Source: Limonium bicolor
Lineage: Eukaryota; Streptophyta; Magnoliopsida; Caryophyllales; Plumbaginaceae
DNA length: 64,000 bases
Assembly: GCA_023374045.1 (NCBI GenBank)
Contig: CM041777.1
Span: 464,037,827 to 464,101,826, forward strand
Direction: 5' to 3'
Under the pieces are notes generated by a model. It had not been told where the DNA came from. It ran no database searches and saw only the letters and a program-made list of their open reading frames with translations. The translations under genes and the position numbers were made by a program. Shown piece by piece: positions 13,343 to 27,299 of this stretch. The stretch's first letter is position 1. Every line of letters starts with the position of its first letter.

Positions 13343-14658
13343 AAAAGAACTTCGTCCCCGAAGTTCACACTTCCCACATAACATTGGATTAGAATACGGG
13401 GATTACTTGTATAATAAAACACTTCCGTAACCAAACATACTTTACATCACAGTCCCGGAATTAACGGTCCGAGTAACATATCCACATCCATACATAACAT
13501 AACATACTTACATAGTAACCTCAGACTTAATGGTCCGGGTACCTTAACAACATTTGCACATACATAACAACCCTTAGACTCTCACGTCTGGGCAACATAA
13601 CAACATTTAGACCCATAGGTCTTGATAACATAACATCCTTTAGACACATAGGTCTTGATAACACAACACTTTCGGAACTTAACCACATTAGGACTCAAGT
13701 TCCAAATAATAATATTTTTTTTCCTTACACATTCCACACAACATGTCTTGGCATGTATAGCAACTAAAAATTCCTTTTACATACACTGTGCTCCCGTAGA
13801 ACTCGGTCGTGATGGACACATATTGTCCCCGTTCCTTTGGGAGGTCAAAACAATCACTTAAATTTAAAATTTCCTTTGTGAGGTTAAGCAAGAGAACTTA
13901 ACTATGTAAGGTATCTATCGACGTTTTATAAATACCGGTTCAAAACCCTTTTGAAAACACATACAACTCCAAGTCCAACTTATGCTCTTTATTCCCTTTT
14001 TCCAGCGTGGTTATTTGTGACCACTTGTAGGGAGCTTCAAGAATCATCCAACCCTGATGTGATCAGCATCAATGTTGAACTATCCTTCCACCCCAATTTG
14101 TGTTCGGCTTCCCTTGATCGCATGCAAATCAAGTTCCACCTTCCACTTCATTTTCAAGCATCAACTAATACACTCATTTGCAATTTTCTATCTTTTGTCT
14201 TTCTAGTCATAATCATTACATCTCCAAAGGATAGAACTCCGTCTATCAGTTATCTCCATTCACTTTAATCCAGTTACCTAGGGAATCTTATTCTCACTAG
14301 GTTCTATGTCGGTTTCATACCCTTTCATAGATCACTATATTGTACATATACGCATATTTTATCAAAGTACAACACACAGTTTTATATTTAGTATCATATG
14401 AACATATACTGTCGGGGTTTTAGTTCCCCAGGAGTTTCTTTACTCCCACACTTGTACCCTCACACACAACTGTTACCAAAATAAACACATTCATCACAAT
14501 GGTATTCGCATCTTCTATGCGTAATTACCACAATTAAACCATGAATGTATGCGTATGTTTATGTAACACACACACCAATCATCAAAACAAATTATTTCGT
14601 GCTATGCACAACATAGTTCACGTACACTTGTACGGTAATAGACACTAAGTGGCTTTGC

Positions 14659-14678
14659 GCTCTACCCCCCTTAAAAGG
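14659..14678 (-). other. Secondary polypurine-like tract (LARD-2)
   Basis: The motif and the distance from the LTR (about 1.33 kb) are the same as in LARD-1: minus-strand CCTTTTAAGGGGGGTAGAGC. Confidence 0.6.
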
Positions 14679-15195
14679 GATTACGCCCACGTAACCAATC
14701 ACTTACTCACTGTAACACCCCAACCGCTTATTCTTTCTTTATCCTCTAATCATGCTCATAATTACCAGATTCGCAGCGGAATACTTACCTACCTACATAC
14801 TCCCGGCGGGTGATACAACGCCGTTAACCCTCCAAGGTTAACAAGGCTACTACTACTTACCGTATCGGTCTGACGATTAGAATAAATGCATACATACTAC
14901 TTACTTTACAATACCGAATACTTACATACATTTGATTACCGAGTATCCAAGTTATACGAATTACATTCCCCTACTACTTCCCAAAAGTTAAGAGTTTGTA
15001 CATCCTCTCCTTACTATCCAATCATAATTCAATATCCCAAAAAGGTGTACCACATGGTACACCGGCTACTCAAAAAGGCCTTAGCCGTGTACAACTCAGT
15101 ACACCATTCCAATCTTACTAACTATCCAAAAGATATTCACATTCAATCCTTACTCTACCTTCACGCCTCGCGGGTACCTGTAGAATAAAAACATT

Positions 15196-15276
15196 CCCCC
15201 TAGGGGGTCAGCTTACGCTGCATATGATAACCGCATACCCCGCGTACTAGCGAGGGTACGCCAACTACTTGGTCGA
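15196..15276 (-). promoter_or_regulatory. Conserved LTR stem-loop block (solo LTR)
   Basis: The minus strand carries CAGCGTAAGCTG followed by CCCCCTAGGGGG. These are the same twin hairpins as in the LARD and Tekay LTRs, with different loop and stem bases. The CGACCAAGTAGTTGGCG-like segment lies on the 5' side. Confidence 0.6.
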
Positions 15277-16296
15277 GTACATGCGGTTCGTTTCATTCAT
15301 ACATACATACATGCTTTATACAATACAATTCAATACATTCATTCCCCAAGCATACATACATACAATACATACAAGGAAGACAATTCAAGTCAACCGTTCA
15401 TACTTACCCATACTCACCGCATCACGGAGGTACAATTCTCCAATACATACAAAGGTCTTGTTAGCCTTATTACACACCCGGGTTAATCGGGCGTTCAATA
15501 CTCTTTTACTCCGGGTCAATGACTTACAATAGTCAAGACCAATACAATACAATACTTACATTCTTACATACTTTTACTTCCAGTCAAGTCGGTGTGACCT
15601 CCGGGCAGGGAGTACTACCTCCCACCACCGGGCTTTAGGGTGGCCCACTAATCCAGGATGCTACCCATTCAAGGGAATTGGTCCAAGGAAAAGATTATAG
15701 CCAGGATTCGGATCCAACCTCTTGTGTTTCCTTATCCTCACGCGTGGCCGAAACTATATCGGGCTTCTACTCATTCCATTACTCATTACTCATGTTAGGA
15801 GTTAGATTGTTAGGAATTAGTAGAAGTCCATACTTACTTTCCATACATCAATACAATACACAATTACTCATACTTACACATACACTTCATTCTCATTCAT
15901 ACATTTCATGAATTATACAAACTAAATGTTCAAGAGATACACAAGAACAAAATAGTTCAAACACAACTAAGTGCAATATAAGTCCGATTCGTGCATTTGT
16001 CTTATTGGCGATCACATAAGCACACAAATCGGGGTAACCAAGTTAGGATACAGGGCATGAAGAAATCATACCGTTCACCGTCGTATACGTACTACCGGGT
16101 TCCTTCGATGTTCAACTACTTGCTTCCTATACATACATGAAGTTGTATGATCAATATTCTATTATTGATTCAACTTACCCCTTCATTAATATTTTCCATG
16201 TATACTTACTACTCTATTACTTTCTTACTTGATTATTAAACCCATTCTTTTCTCATTACTCTTATTTTTACTTTCTTACCTTTACTATTTCATTTA

Positions 16297-16395
16297 TAGT
16301 GTACTACTACATATATATGCATATATGTATATAGGCATATATATATATATATAATATAATAATATATATATATCTATTATATACATATACATATG
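16297..16395 (-). promoter_or_regulatory. AT-rich tract, candidate LTR promoter region
   Basis: A run of TATATA motifs lies just downstream, in element orientation, of the palindromic array, as it does in the Tekay LTR at 54660-54735. Placing a TATA box here is an inference, because no transcription start can be read from sequence alone. Confidence 0.35.
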
Positions 16396-16448
16396 ATTGC
16401 TAATCATATTATAAAATACTCTTTTTTTTTCTTTTTTTTTTTAAAAGA

Positions 16449-16826
16449 CCCGACCGAACTTGCAAGTCCGGTCGCAAGTCCGGTCCAAGTCAGTAAGCTA
16501 CCGACCGACCTTGCAAGTCCGGTCCCAAGGTCGGTCCATTCCAGTAAGTTTCTTTCGTGAAAATTTTAGCCCGACCGACCTTGCAAGTCTGGTCGCAAGG
16601 TCAGTCCATTCCAGTAGCTTGCATTACGGGAATTTTTCTGGCCGACCGGACTTGCAAGTCCGGTCGCAAGTCCGGTCCATTCCAGAAGGTTTCAGACGGG
16701 AGAATTTTCTGGTCCGACCGAACTTGCATGTCCGGTCGCAAGTGGTCGATTCCAGAAGGTTTCCCGTCTTTGTAAATCTGGGCTCGACCGAACTTGCAAG
16801 TCCGGTCGCAAGTCGGTCTGGCCCAG
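16449..16826. repeat. Palindromic GACCGG tandem array (solo LTR)
   Basis: There are six units at about 70-bp spacing. Each has an arm like GACCGGACTTGC facing GCAAGTCCGGTC, followed by CATTCCAGTA and an AT-rich spacer. It is the counterpart of 54752-55076. Confidence 0.88.
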
Positions 16827-18763
16827 TACTTCAGTTTTAAAATCTGTTTTTGGGTGTTTTCTTTACCCATTGTTTCCCCAATCTTTACTAATACTTCCCA
16901 CATGATTTAGCACTAATTAAACCCTCTAAATCACCTTGGTTCATCCACCAAACTTACTACTCAAACCTTACATTCCCTTACACATTTTTCCTCATTTCAT
17001 TTCGACACTTATACTAGTTTTCTTCACACTAATGCTACAGATTTTTGTTTTCCTTCCTATGCTACAGATTTTTACCTTAGCCCGTATACTCCAATACTCC
17101 CTCAACTAATGCTACTCTTAGCATCTTAAGTACATTAACTCTCAACCTAACTCCATCCCATTTACAACTCATACTAAAATCTGTTACAAGCTACTAAACA
17201 TCCCTTTTAAACTCTCCAAATACTTCCTCTTCTTAACAACTTAAGTCTTCTCATTTCTACACAAAATTCGACATGGTCTCCCCTATATTTCTAACATTCT
17301 CCACACACTATTTCAGCTCACAAGTTCACATTCTCACAACCTGTTTATACAATACATTATTCTCACAATCCGACACTACTACAACACATAAAATTCCTGC
17401 ACACATACACATTCACTACTCAATGTTTTCCCAAGTTTCAAACATCATTTAAAACTTCAAAAACTGTTACATTCTCTTCTCCAATACACTAATACATTGC
17501 TACTACTCATTACTCAAATACATTACTCATTTTACTACTTAAAATCTGTTACACTTCTACATACAAAACTAGTTCAAGGTAAGAGCAATTACCTTGTCTT
17601 GCTAGTTTTTCTTTCTTTCTTTTCCTCTTCTTCTTTTCCTCTTTCTTTCTCCTTGTTCTCGGTTTCAATGGGGTTCACACACCAATGCTACAACCCATAT
17701 CAATATACACAACTACTTAGGAACTATCTTCATCAATCTAGGGTTTATGCTTGTTTAAGATTTAGAATGAAGCATTACCTTCCACTGAATGGGTGGAGTG
17801 GTGGACAGCGACCAAAGCAAGATTCCAACACCCAAAGATGGAGCCAAAATCGGCTAGAGCAAAAGACACCAACAAGGTTTAGTTGAATTTTCGTTTTGCC
17901 CACAAGGCCTAGAAAAAGATAGATTTTCAAGAATGTTTTTACCTCAAAATGACAAGGAGGTGAAGGTGCTTCCAATGGTGGACTTGAATCTTCAAATGGA
18001 GAATACCCACCGAAATGAAAGTTGAGCTTTCGGATTTTTGAAAGGAGGGAAATGTTCTCCTTTGCAAGGGGATTCCAATGGTACTAATTTTATAATTTTT
18101 GGAGCAAGATTAATGGGTTAACAAGAGGAGAGAAGGTGAGAGTTGGGTGAGTTTTCTCATTTCTCCATGGGAGCTCGGTGAGGAGGAAAAGAAAATCAGA
18201 GAAGGAGAAGGAGGGAGGGGAGTGCCAACGTGAGAGCAAGGGGGAGTAGGAGAGAGACTCCCTTTCTTTTCTTTCTTGTCTTTATTTAGTTTGTTTGTCT
18301 TTTAGCACATAAGAGAAAAATAAAGAGAGGGGGAGGGCTTATAAAATCGGCCCACACATGCCCATCCTACAGATTTTTAACTTTTATTTACAAAAGTGGA
18401 CACACTAAGTTTCCTTATTTGCATTCTCACCCCACAACTTACCGGTTGTTACAGTTCTTACTAACCGGTACCCGTTTTCCGGAATTTTCTCGTTTAATTA
18501 ATTTTATTGGTTCTAAAGCTTAACTAACATTTATTAGTGACTATTTAGTTAACCAAAATTGTTACGAGTCTATTTGACCCGCTTAAAGTCGCGTTTTCCC
18601 GGTTTCCTCGAAAAACGCGCTTTAAGGTTCGTTTATGCTTTTAACCCGTTTTAAAGGTCCGTTTTCTTCGGGATTTGTTCCCTCATATTTATTTAAGTGT
18701 AATTAAGCCTTTAAAAATATAATTGGCCTAATTAATCACTGTTTTTAATTACGGGGTATTTCA

Positions 18764-21700
18764 CTCACTGTGTTATAACATTCTACCGTCGTGAAGTGTT
18801 TAATCCCCACGCGGTTTATTATGCAATGTATTCTGGTTTGGGGATCTTAGCCATATCGGCGGTTTTGTCCCTAACCAAGAATTATCTTTAGAGTTTATTT
18901 AATTCATAACCAGTTTCGATTCTGGCCTGTGAAACTTCTAGGCGTTACTAATTAGCCACTCACTCATATTCACAACGCACATCCAACACTTGAATCGCTG
19001 GCTCACTAGTTTCTGCTATGCGATTCTTGGTAATTTAGAACTTAGTTGTTCATACATTATTCCTACTGTATTGTACATTCCCGATTATCACCCTTATCTA
19101 GGTAATAACGGTTTCTCAACCGACGCGTGGTATTTCTTACCCTGAGCGAACTCGGTGAGTTTCAACTTTCTATCCATTTCCATGATAACTTACTGTGTTC
19201 ACCATGATTTACTTGATTTCTCCCGACTTACTGTCGGTTGAATTTGAGCTACCACCTAATATGTAGTATTCTCTCCGTCATTTCCAACAACTGAGGTATA
19301 TTCTATACCAATATTTAACATACTGTGTAACTATAGTCACTTTTTGTGAATCAAGTATCCTTCCATTGATACGACCTTGCATTTCCTATGCCTCGGTCCT
19401 TATCGCGTTATAATACTCTTTATACTTCTACCACAATTGACATCTCCCGAATTTCTAGCTATCCCACTCGATCATTACTGTACAAGAGCAATACCAAAAC
19501 GCTTAGTCATACAGAGTGCAGAGGCGTAAACTCTTGACAGTAAATCTCTTATGCGATTGCAAGGGATTCACACTGTATTGCTTATCACATAGTATCAAGT
19601 ACTGGCTTGTTGCCCAGTCTGTATGTCATCACCTATCTTACATGTTCATTGTGTCTAACTCATAACTGTGCTTGTTGGCCGTTTTATTATTTAACAATAC
19701 CAATGCAACGGTCGCTTACTGCGCACCGTGCGGTTGCTCATTGTATAACATCAACTCACACTGCATCTGCTATTATAGTAGCTTCCGCCATTACACTGTG
19801 TTTCGCCATTTATTTGGCTGATTACTGAATACTCTATTCTTCGAGTCTTTATGCTCCTTGAGCGTTGTTCATTACACTTTTAGCATCACACACCTCTAGT
19901 GGTTGCTATTCGACTTATTACTCATCCGTCTCCACAACTGGTACAAACACTCATTTTCGTATTATTCCTACTCATATCATTCCTGAGTAATAACAATATG
20001 GTCAACCCTCAACATATTCCCTAGACATAATCCATACCACTACCGCTCCGGCGGTTTCACAATACTAAGAGGTGTCCCCACCCTTTAAGTAGTGGTTCGT
20101 TATCCGCTTTATTTACTTATATAACATAAACTTTCGTAGTCAACACAATTCACTTATGACATTTTACTTGTGGCTTATAAGCCCTATTGCCTCGAGCTCC
20201 GCTCATTGTAGGCTGTTCACAGTCATTTACTCCTTCGAACAATATTACACGGTTTACAGGTTGTATTGGGCTCCACGACAAGGTCGTTATTCCTTTCATG
20301 GAATGTCCCTTCAAGGATGTCAGACTTCCTCCTGACGCCTTATGATTAAACTGGGTGTTAGTTTCAACCCCCGCGTTTCTGTCACGTTATTCCGTTCAAC
20401 CACTATTGATCCAAACACCCTTTTAAGGACAGCTCCTGGGTGTTACTAGGTTATGCCATTACATCTGGCTTTCACTTATGAGTACATTTAATTAACTACA
20501 TTTCCTTGTGTTCTTGACTGGGTTAAATATTCTCTTTAGTGAGATTGATATCTCTAGTGATCATCTCGGGAGTCTTATCCCGATCATTGTACATTAAGGT
20601 ATCCATAGTAGGCATCTGCCTCACTATATTTAGGCTGGGTACTCTCCAGCTATTACATTCATCCCTCAGGATTCTTAAGACATGCACGATGTCTTTACTT
20701 ACTAGTTAGTGCATTTCACACCTCCAGATTCTTAAACATCTCCTCTAAATAACTCACTAATCCCTTAGTCCTCTTAACTTAACTGGGTTCCTTTACTTCA
20801 ACCATTCTTGGTAATTCCTTACTTTGTCTGACTTTTACTTCGGTCCGTAGTATGGAGTCGACTACTTCCCGTGTTCCAGACTCCACTCGTATACATATGT
20901 GGGGTATCCTACTGATACATTGCTACTTACCCGGTTAACCTAGAAGAAGGTCTGTCAGGCCCACAAGCTCCTATCGGAGTGCGGTCGTCCCACAATTCAG
21001 TTGGTACACTCGTAGTGTCCGTCACGCGCCTTGGTGAAGTATTCTGTTGTCAACTCCCTTATATTATCCTGTGATAATATGCATTCCGTCACTCGGGTTG
21101 TTACCCTTGGGTTTACCGGTTTCCGTCCGGTTATTTAAAGTCACTGGGTGTAACTTACCTACCATGTGGCACTGAGGCCGGTGTAGGTCTTCTGGCTTGG
21201 TTTCAAAGAAAGTTGGAAATTAATTGGATTTGGAAGAAAATTTGGTATGAAAAAGGTTTCGAAAATGAATTTAGGTCTAAAAGAAAAATTCTCGTGGCTT
21301 CACAACATTTCCTTGCTTTAACCAAGTCTAGCTTCTTGCTGACTGGTGTACTTCCAATTGCAGAGGTCAGGCTGCTAAGCCCTTCCATAACTATGTTGAT
21401 CTCACTTATCTTCACGGTACTTTACTAAGTACTTTGTAGTTGTAAAAATTTTCCCTGTACCTCCTTGTTATAGCAGCACTTGCCATGGTAAGTGTGCCAT
21501 GCTGACTGGCTGTCAGTTCGACACACATCGGTTGGGTATTGCTTTCACCCGCACTGGCATCAGTGGCCTTGTTGGCCCTTACTTTATCTTAGAGCCTTAA
21601 CAATAAATCTTCTGGGTACTTCTCACTATTTTCACATGGTGACCATTAACTAGGGTGTTTCCCATTCTGGGAGACCCCTTTTACTTAGTATTGCATCCTC

Positions 21701-22273
21701 CTCGTACTACGTTGTAGTTCCTTAATCGGTTGGTATACCGTTGGTGTATTAGTTAGCATTCGTAGTCCCGGAGACACTCGTCTCGGATTCCATTACCTCA
21801 CTTCTTGCCTGTTGCACGCTTGGTGCGTTGCAAGCTGGTTGTTCTCGACTGCTCGGCATGTCGATCCAGGTTGCTGGAAATTCTATTCTCTTATGCACAT
21901 GATTCTTCCCTTTTCGCTACCTTATGCGGCAGACATTGTTAAAATGGGAACCGTCTTCGGGATTCACACCTTTCGGGATCTACCGTGTGACAGGTTCTCC
22001 GTACTTATAAGGACACTTAATAATAGCCAGATCGGGTATTCCCGAGTAAGAGAGGACTTCCATCTCTCTGGCGTTCTTTCCCAAGTTGTAACCAGGGATT
22101 GTGGAGGGTGGGATGTATATGGTAGGTTTCCAATATTCACTGGTTCTCCTAACTAGCGTATCTCTCACGCTATCACTCATCCCTTAACCCACATGTACTG
22201 AAATCCTAACTCGGTACTTCCTAAGCTCGGTAATTCAGTCATCAGAGCGACACTTCGCTCTGATACCACTTTT
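18764..22273 (-). mobile_element. LARD-2 internal domain, part 2
   Basis: This continues LARD-2 after the nested solo LTR and is homologous to LARD-1 4300-7710. With part 1 the internal domain is about 4.9 kb. No recognisable coding domain is present: open frames are short and are not shared with LARD-1 as proteins. Its end holds the leader and primer-binding site. Confidence 0.8.
22241..22268 (-). promoter_or_regulatory. LARD-2 primer-binding site within a hairpin
   Basis: The TGGTATCAGAGC complement is at 22257-22268 on the minus strand, 5 nt from the LTR. Positions 22241-22264 form a perfect inverted repeat with loop CACT, where LARD-1 has TACT. Confidence 0.9.
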
Positions 22274-22654
22274 TGTAACACCCCAACTAACAACAACATA
22301 CTTAACAACAAACTGCAGCGGAAAGTATACCTCATCACGTTACTTAACTCATTGGTGTTACACGCCGTTAACCCACGTGGCAACAAGCTAACATTTACAA
22401 CAATTGTATCGGTCTGATGGACTAGATCCCCGAGAACTACACATTACCGACTCCTTTAGGATACCCAACATTCATTAAAACAAACACCTTCCAACTGTAC
22501 GAGTATTTACAACTAATGCCGAGAACAATTTCGGTCTTACTACACCTACAGATTACAAGTAGTTACATCAACTACCCGTATACAACAACTACCCCGTCCT
22601 ACTCTCGAACGGCTCCAGCTCCTTGTACCTGAAATAGAAAAGGAAAGAAAGGGT

Positions 22655-22739
22655 GGCCCCCCAGGGGGCTCAGCACCTTTGCTGGTATGGTAATCCCGCA
22701 GCCCACATGCTACCGGGCCACGCACAACTATTTGTCGTC
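22655..22739 (-). promoter_or_regulatory. Conserved LTR stem-loop block (LARD-2)
   Basis: It is colinear with 8091-8174. The distal stem is GCCCCCTGGGGGGC, where LARD-1 has GCCCCTTGGGGGC; pairing is kept although the bases differ. Confidence 0.65.
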
Positions 22740-24112
22740 TTAGCATGCGGTTGATTATATTTAAATCAAGCATGTACACTGTAAACACACAACACATAAC
22801 ATTCCACAATAATGGGCTCAACAACAGACAATACGTTTATACTTAACAAATCACTCCTTGAGTTCTTCAACCCTAGAGTATTGCTCCTCTAATGGAGCTA
22901 TTACCTTAATAGACGACACTTACCCACTATCGGGTTTCCACAAACGTCTCTTTTACATACTAGGAATCATATCCATGATCCTCATATTTCACATCTAAGC
23001 AACATATAACATCACATCGCAATAACTTTGCAGTACATCAATAACACATACATAACGGGTACGGATCTCTTAGGAACCGGCCCAAATATAGTTAGCACAC
23101 TGGGAGAGCCTAGAGGATGCTGTCGACCTCATGCTAAGCTCGTTTACATAACTCATCACCGTCCTGTTAGGCTAACGGATGACTTAACATAAAGATGGAT
23201 CGGATTTGGTGATCCGAACTCATCATACATAATCCCCAACAGACGTGAGTCAAGAGCCTTGGTTAAGCTCAGGGGTGATTGAAGACCAATGAAGGAAGAC
23301 AACCAACAGAATGGAAGCTGAAGAAACTGTATAAAACAACTCCCAAACACCGCGCGACCGGAACTACCGGATTCCTCACTCCCCCCATAATATATATATA
23401 TATATTCACAGACAAAGACTCCGCAGTGGAACCTATCACATCAACACACTATGTAGTATTGCAACTGAATTAAAACATACAAAGGAGGTTCATACCACTA
23501 CAACAATCATCACACACAACATCACACAACTAACTCACACATAGCCGTGGTTAGTACGCCCCCATGGTTCGGGTCGTTGAATCCGAATACCGATCTCTTA
23601 TGTGATCCTAGGCACAGTTAACTAAGGTTTAACACCTTCAAGGTTAAACGGTATCGGAACTAGGTGCGCCACATATATGAATTACTATAAACTCATTACA
23701 TGTTTTATCTTACAAGGTGGCAAACACATAGAAAAACACATTGGCATACAAGCCGGTGTAATCCGGTAGGACACAGGTTGCAAGAAAACCATACCTGTCA
23801 CCGGAGTGCACTCCATCATGTCCACTTATGTCCCTCAAACAATTCTCAGACAACTGGTAACATTAAGTTGCTTTCATTAACATTGGGGCAACATGATTGT
23901 TTAAAATCTATTGCTCATAACTTACCCTCGTTAACTAGTTAAATAACTTGACACTTTTAACTTGTTTTACTTTCACATTTTATTACAACTTTTCACCCAC
24001 TTGGTTGTCTTTATTACACACCTAACATGTCCTTAACATCTTTATAACATCATTACTTATCAATCCCCATCATTACACATCATTTTCATACCTTAGACAA
24101 CATTTTTAGAGT

Positions 24113-24296
24113 GGTCTGGGACTTGGTCCTTACCTTAAGTCCCGGACCAACACTTAAGCAACTCTCGGCTACATTTAATAGGGTGGTCCGGGACCTTGTA
24201 CTCACCCCAAGTCCCGGACCAAGACAGTCTTCCAACTCTCGGCCCGTTTTTCATATATGGTCCGAGACATCATCCAAAACCTAGGTCCCGGACCAC
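24113..24296. repeat. Palindromic GGTCCGGG tandem units (LARD-2 LTR)
   Basis: Three diverged units at about 70-bp spacing keep the GGTCCGGG / CCCGGACC arms and the CTCTCGGC spacer word, while the loop sequences are replaced. Confidence 0.8.
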
Positions 24297-27200
24297 TGTA
24301 ACAGAATTCCCAAATTGACATTTTCAAGTCTTGTTTCATCTATTCTCTTCATCCATTGATTACCCAACCTTCACACATGAACTTAGGCATATTCTAATAC
24401 CAAAATATCACTTTGATTCACCTTAAAGCATTGTCCAACTTGTCACTCATTTTTCTTACAAAATCTCTTAACACTTGTAACATTTCTCATTTGGTTTTCT
24501 AAGTGGTGTTTCACCTATAATGACCACTATACCAAAATGTTTCCTTACCATCACAACATCATCTCCCAAACATCTTCTCTTACTAGCCAAACCTTCTTTT
24601 TCACCACTCCTTACAACTCCTTTCTCAAATCCTTCAAGACAACAACCATGACACTTTAATACCTAAGAACACCTTAATTCACTTTCTTTCACCAATCTAT
24701 ACCTTAACCATTCCTAGATCTTCCTAGGTCACCATTCATCTTTTAAACACTTAAAACTTCTTGTTCATTAACCAAATTTCGCCATAGCTTCCTTTGTATC
24801 ACCTCACACCAAAACTTACAGTTTTTCACCTTAATACAACCCAAGAACACTTAATCACTCAATACACATCCTTGTACACAACACATGGTTTTTCACCCAT
24901 TATTCTCCAAAGACATACACCTTCACCAAAGACACCTTCATTACACACAACTAAACCTCAAGCTACACTACATCACAATATAGTGTATAAACTTAAATTG
25001 CTTGGCACTTAGGCCCTTAAATAACATAAACCTTAAACACTGAATTTCCACATAATAATTGCCTTTGACCTGCAAATACACCCAACATCACATATGCCTT
25101 TAATAAACTCTTTGAGAGCATCTTACTAACTCATTTCCCATTGGCTCTTTAGGTATTTTATTAAGCAATCTCAAGCTCAATTTTCCTAAGGCATTTAAAC
25201 CACATTAGGTTAACACATTTACCTCTTTTCTTTCAAGATTTTTACTTGAACACTCTTGTTCTTCCTTGGTTGGAAATCGGCAAGAGGACTTGGCTACTTG
25301 TCAATGTTCTAGCCAATACACAAATAAACCAATGAGCATTCAAGCTTCATGCTTAAACTCATTTACAAACCCTAGGTTAACATAAGTGTTTTAATACACT
25401 AGAACTTGATGATTACCTTTGGAATTTGAAAGAGAACTTGAACAAGTGGCAAGATAGGAATCCTCCTAGCCCTTTGAAGACTGGAATGGAGCTATGGAAG
25501 AACAAGAGAAGACACCAACACTTGGTGAATTTTCGGCCAACACAAAACAAGAGGGAATGGAGTTTTTCTTTGATTTTCCTTACCTTGAAGCAAAGGAGAA
25601 TGATAATATGTGAAAAGATGAGCTCAAGCTCCTTCCATGGAGATTCCTCTTGGCACCAAAATGGAGCTCTTGAAGATTTGAAAGGACCAAGTTGAAGAGC
25701 TTGATGAGACTAAGAGATTGGTGGTCTTAGTTTTTGATTTGGCAAAGAGAGCTAGGAGTTACAAGGATTTGAAGATGGCATATGGTGGTGAGCTGCTTCA
25801 ACCGTGAAAGAGAGCAAGGAAGGAGATGGGATACGGTGAGAATGAGGGAGATGAAGAGAATGATTGATTGTCATTGCCTTTAGTAGATATTAGTTGTTAC
25901 TTAAAGTAAATAGTAATTTAGCTATATTACTTATTTATTTGCTCAATAAGTTAGCAAGAGTGGTGACTCACCACATGTAAAAACCGGCCCCCATTTAAAC
26001 ATAAGGGGTTACTTAGTCATTATTGATCAATTAAATTACTTATGTTGACATATGTTACAAACTAGCTTATTTAGTTACTATTCATAAAAGCAAGGCACAT
26101 AGAAGTGAAATTTTTGATTTCCCATTGATTTATGATTCCTAATGTGATACTAAGTAGTACACATGTTAATTAAAGAGTAATGATGGACATCTAGCCATTC
26201 AAAACCCATTTACAAGACAATTTTTCAAAAATGTGCTTTAAGGCTCCTTAAAGCACATTTTGTGTTTAAACTTGTTTTCAAGCTTGGTTTTCTTTGGTAA
26301 TTGGTTTAATATGTCCATTAACATATAGATAAGGTCTGGGTAAGCTCATTAGGTCTTAACCAAGATTATCCCAAGCTTAGAGCACATTTTTGCCCTTATC
26401 GACTTTAAGGTAAATAATTGTGTTTTATATGGTTAAAATTGTTCACTAATATTTCTAAGGCACTTTTTAGCCTTATTATACCATATCTTTACATTTAAAC
26501 AACATATCAAGGTTTGGGGTATTTCAAGCACCATCGGTTTCACTTTGTTTTCAGTAAAAGTAATGCAAATGACAGAAGGTGCGCATAAGAGTTCGTTCCT
26601 CCTCAAACTTCCACTAATCCTCTCTTGAAACTTTCACCCAGTAACAGGTTAATCTATTTCCTGCATTCAGTCTTCTCTTGCCCCTGTCTGTTGATTAATA
26701 TAATTGCTCAGTCTATTTTTTTTCTCCTCCTCACTTGCATGCTCACGCCGGAAGCAATTCAGGAGTCTCTGCTACTTTGTTCTCCATGCGTGAAGGTAAG
26801 CCAAGCCTCCATGGCTGTGCTCCTATTCTACCTGAAATCTTCTTCCCTGATCGAAACCCGTTCTTGAGTCACTCTTGTCTGGTTGTTTTCTGTTCGAAAA
26901 GGAACTGGCACTTTGCTCTTGCATTTTTCCCGATTAATCAGTGAACTCATCCTCCTTGGTCCCTCTTTCTGTCTAATAGATTAAGCGCCTCAAATCCTGG
27001 AGACTGACAAGCAATCCAGTAGTGAAAGGGAAAAAAACACAGTGAAGTAAACTGCTACTGCAACAGTACTCAATCATCTTCATTCCCTTGTGTTTTCCTA
27101 CTTTTTTCTGCTCTCTGGTTATAACAAAAATCTATTGATCGACCACTCTTCTCAGATTGTTGCCGAGAGTGTAAGTGTTGGAAGTCTTGTTTTGTGCCAA

Positions 27201-27299
27201 AGATCAACCAAGGGAAGACTTGCTAAGCTACTTGAGTGGTGAGTTATTTCTAAACTAGTTTCATGATCTGAAAACAAAGCAATCTGTCAAGTTTCACCG

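Larger units (their letters stand above)
13330..14710 (-). mobile_element. LARD-2 internal domain, part 1
   Basis: This is the non-coding internal sequence, homologous to 2919-4300 of LARD-1. It is interrupted at 14710 by a solo LTR. No protein domain is recognisable. It contains the secondary polypurine-like motif at 14659-14678 and ends in CTCAC, the target site duplicated by the nested insertion. Confidence 0.8.
14711..18763 (-). mobile_element. Solo LTR, Tekay-like, nested in LARD-2
   Basis: This 4053-bp LTR has TGTAACACCCC and GGGGTATTTCA ends and a perfect 5-bp target-site duplication, CTCAC (14706-14710 and 18764-18768). There is no internal domain, so LTR-LTR recombination probably removed it. 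The sequence continues exactly into LARD-2 internal DNA on both sides. The LTR resembles the one at 53157-56943 but is a distinct subfamily. It carries the stem-loop block (15196-15276), an AT-rich tract (16297-16395) and six GACCGG palindromic units (16449-16826). Confidence 0.93.
22274..26526 (-). mobile_element. LARD-2 right (5') LTR, complete
   Basis: This is a 4253-bp LTR with TGTAACACCCC and GGGGTATTTCA ends. It is homologous to the LARD-1 LTR along most of its length but clearly more diverged than the LARD-1 pair. It holds the stem-loop block (22655-22739), a (TA)n run at about 23391-23406 and a three-unit palindromic array (24113-24296). Downstream, AGCAC may be one copy of the target-site duplication; the partner is outside the window. 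Confidence 0.88.

Noticed and set aside
16460..16903. Overlapping open frames on both strands with repeated QVRSQVRS-type peptides
   Set aside because: They are translations of the 70-bp palindromic array. The same happens at 54673-55191. Frames open on both strands over the same repeat are compositional.
23391..23406. (TA)n run as a LARD-2 promoter
   Set aside because: It lies about 0.7 kb from the palindromic array and has no counterpart at the same position in LARD-1, so it was not called a promoter.
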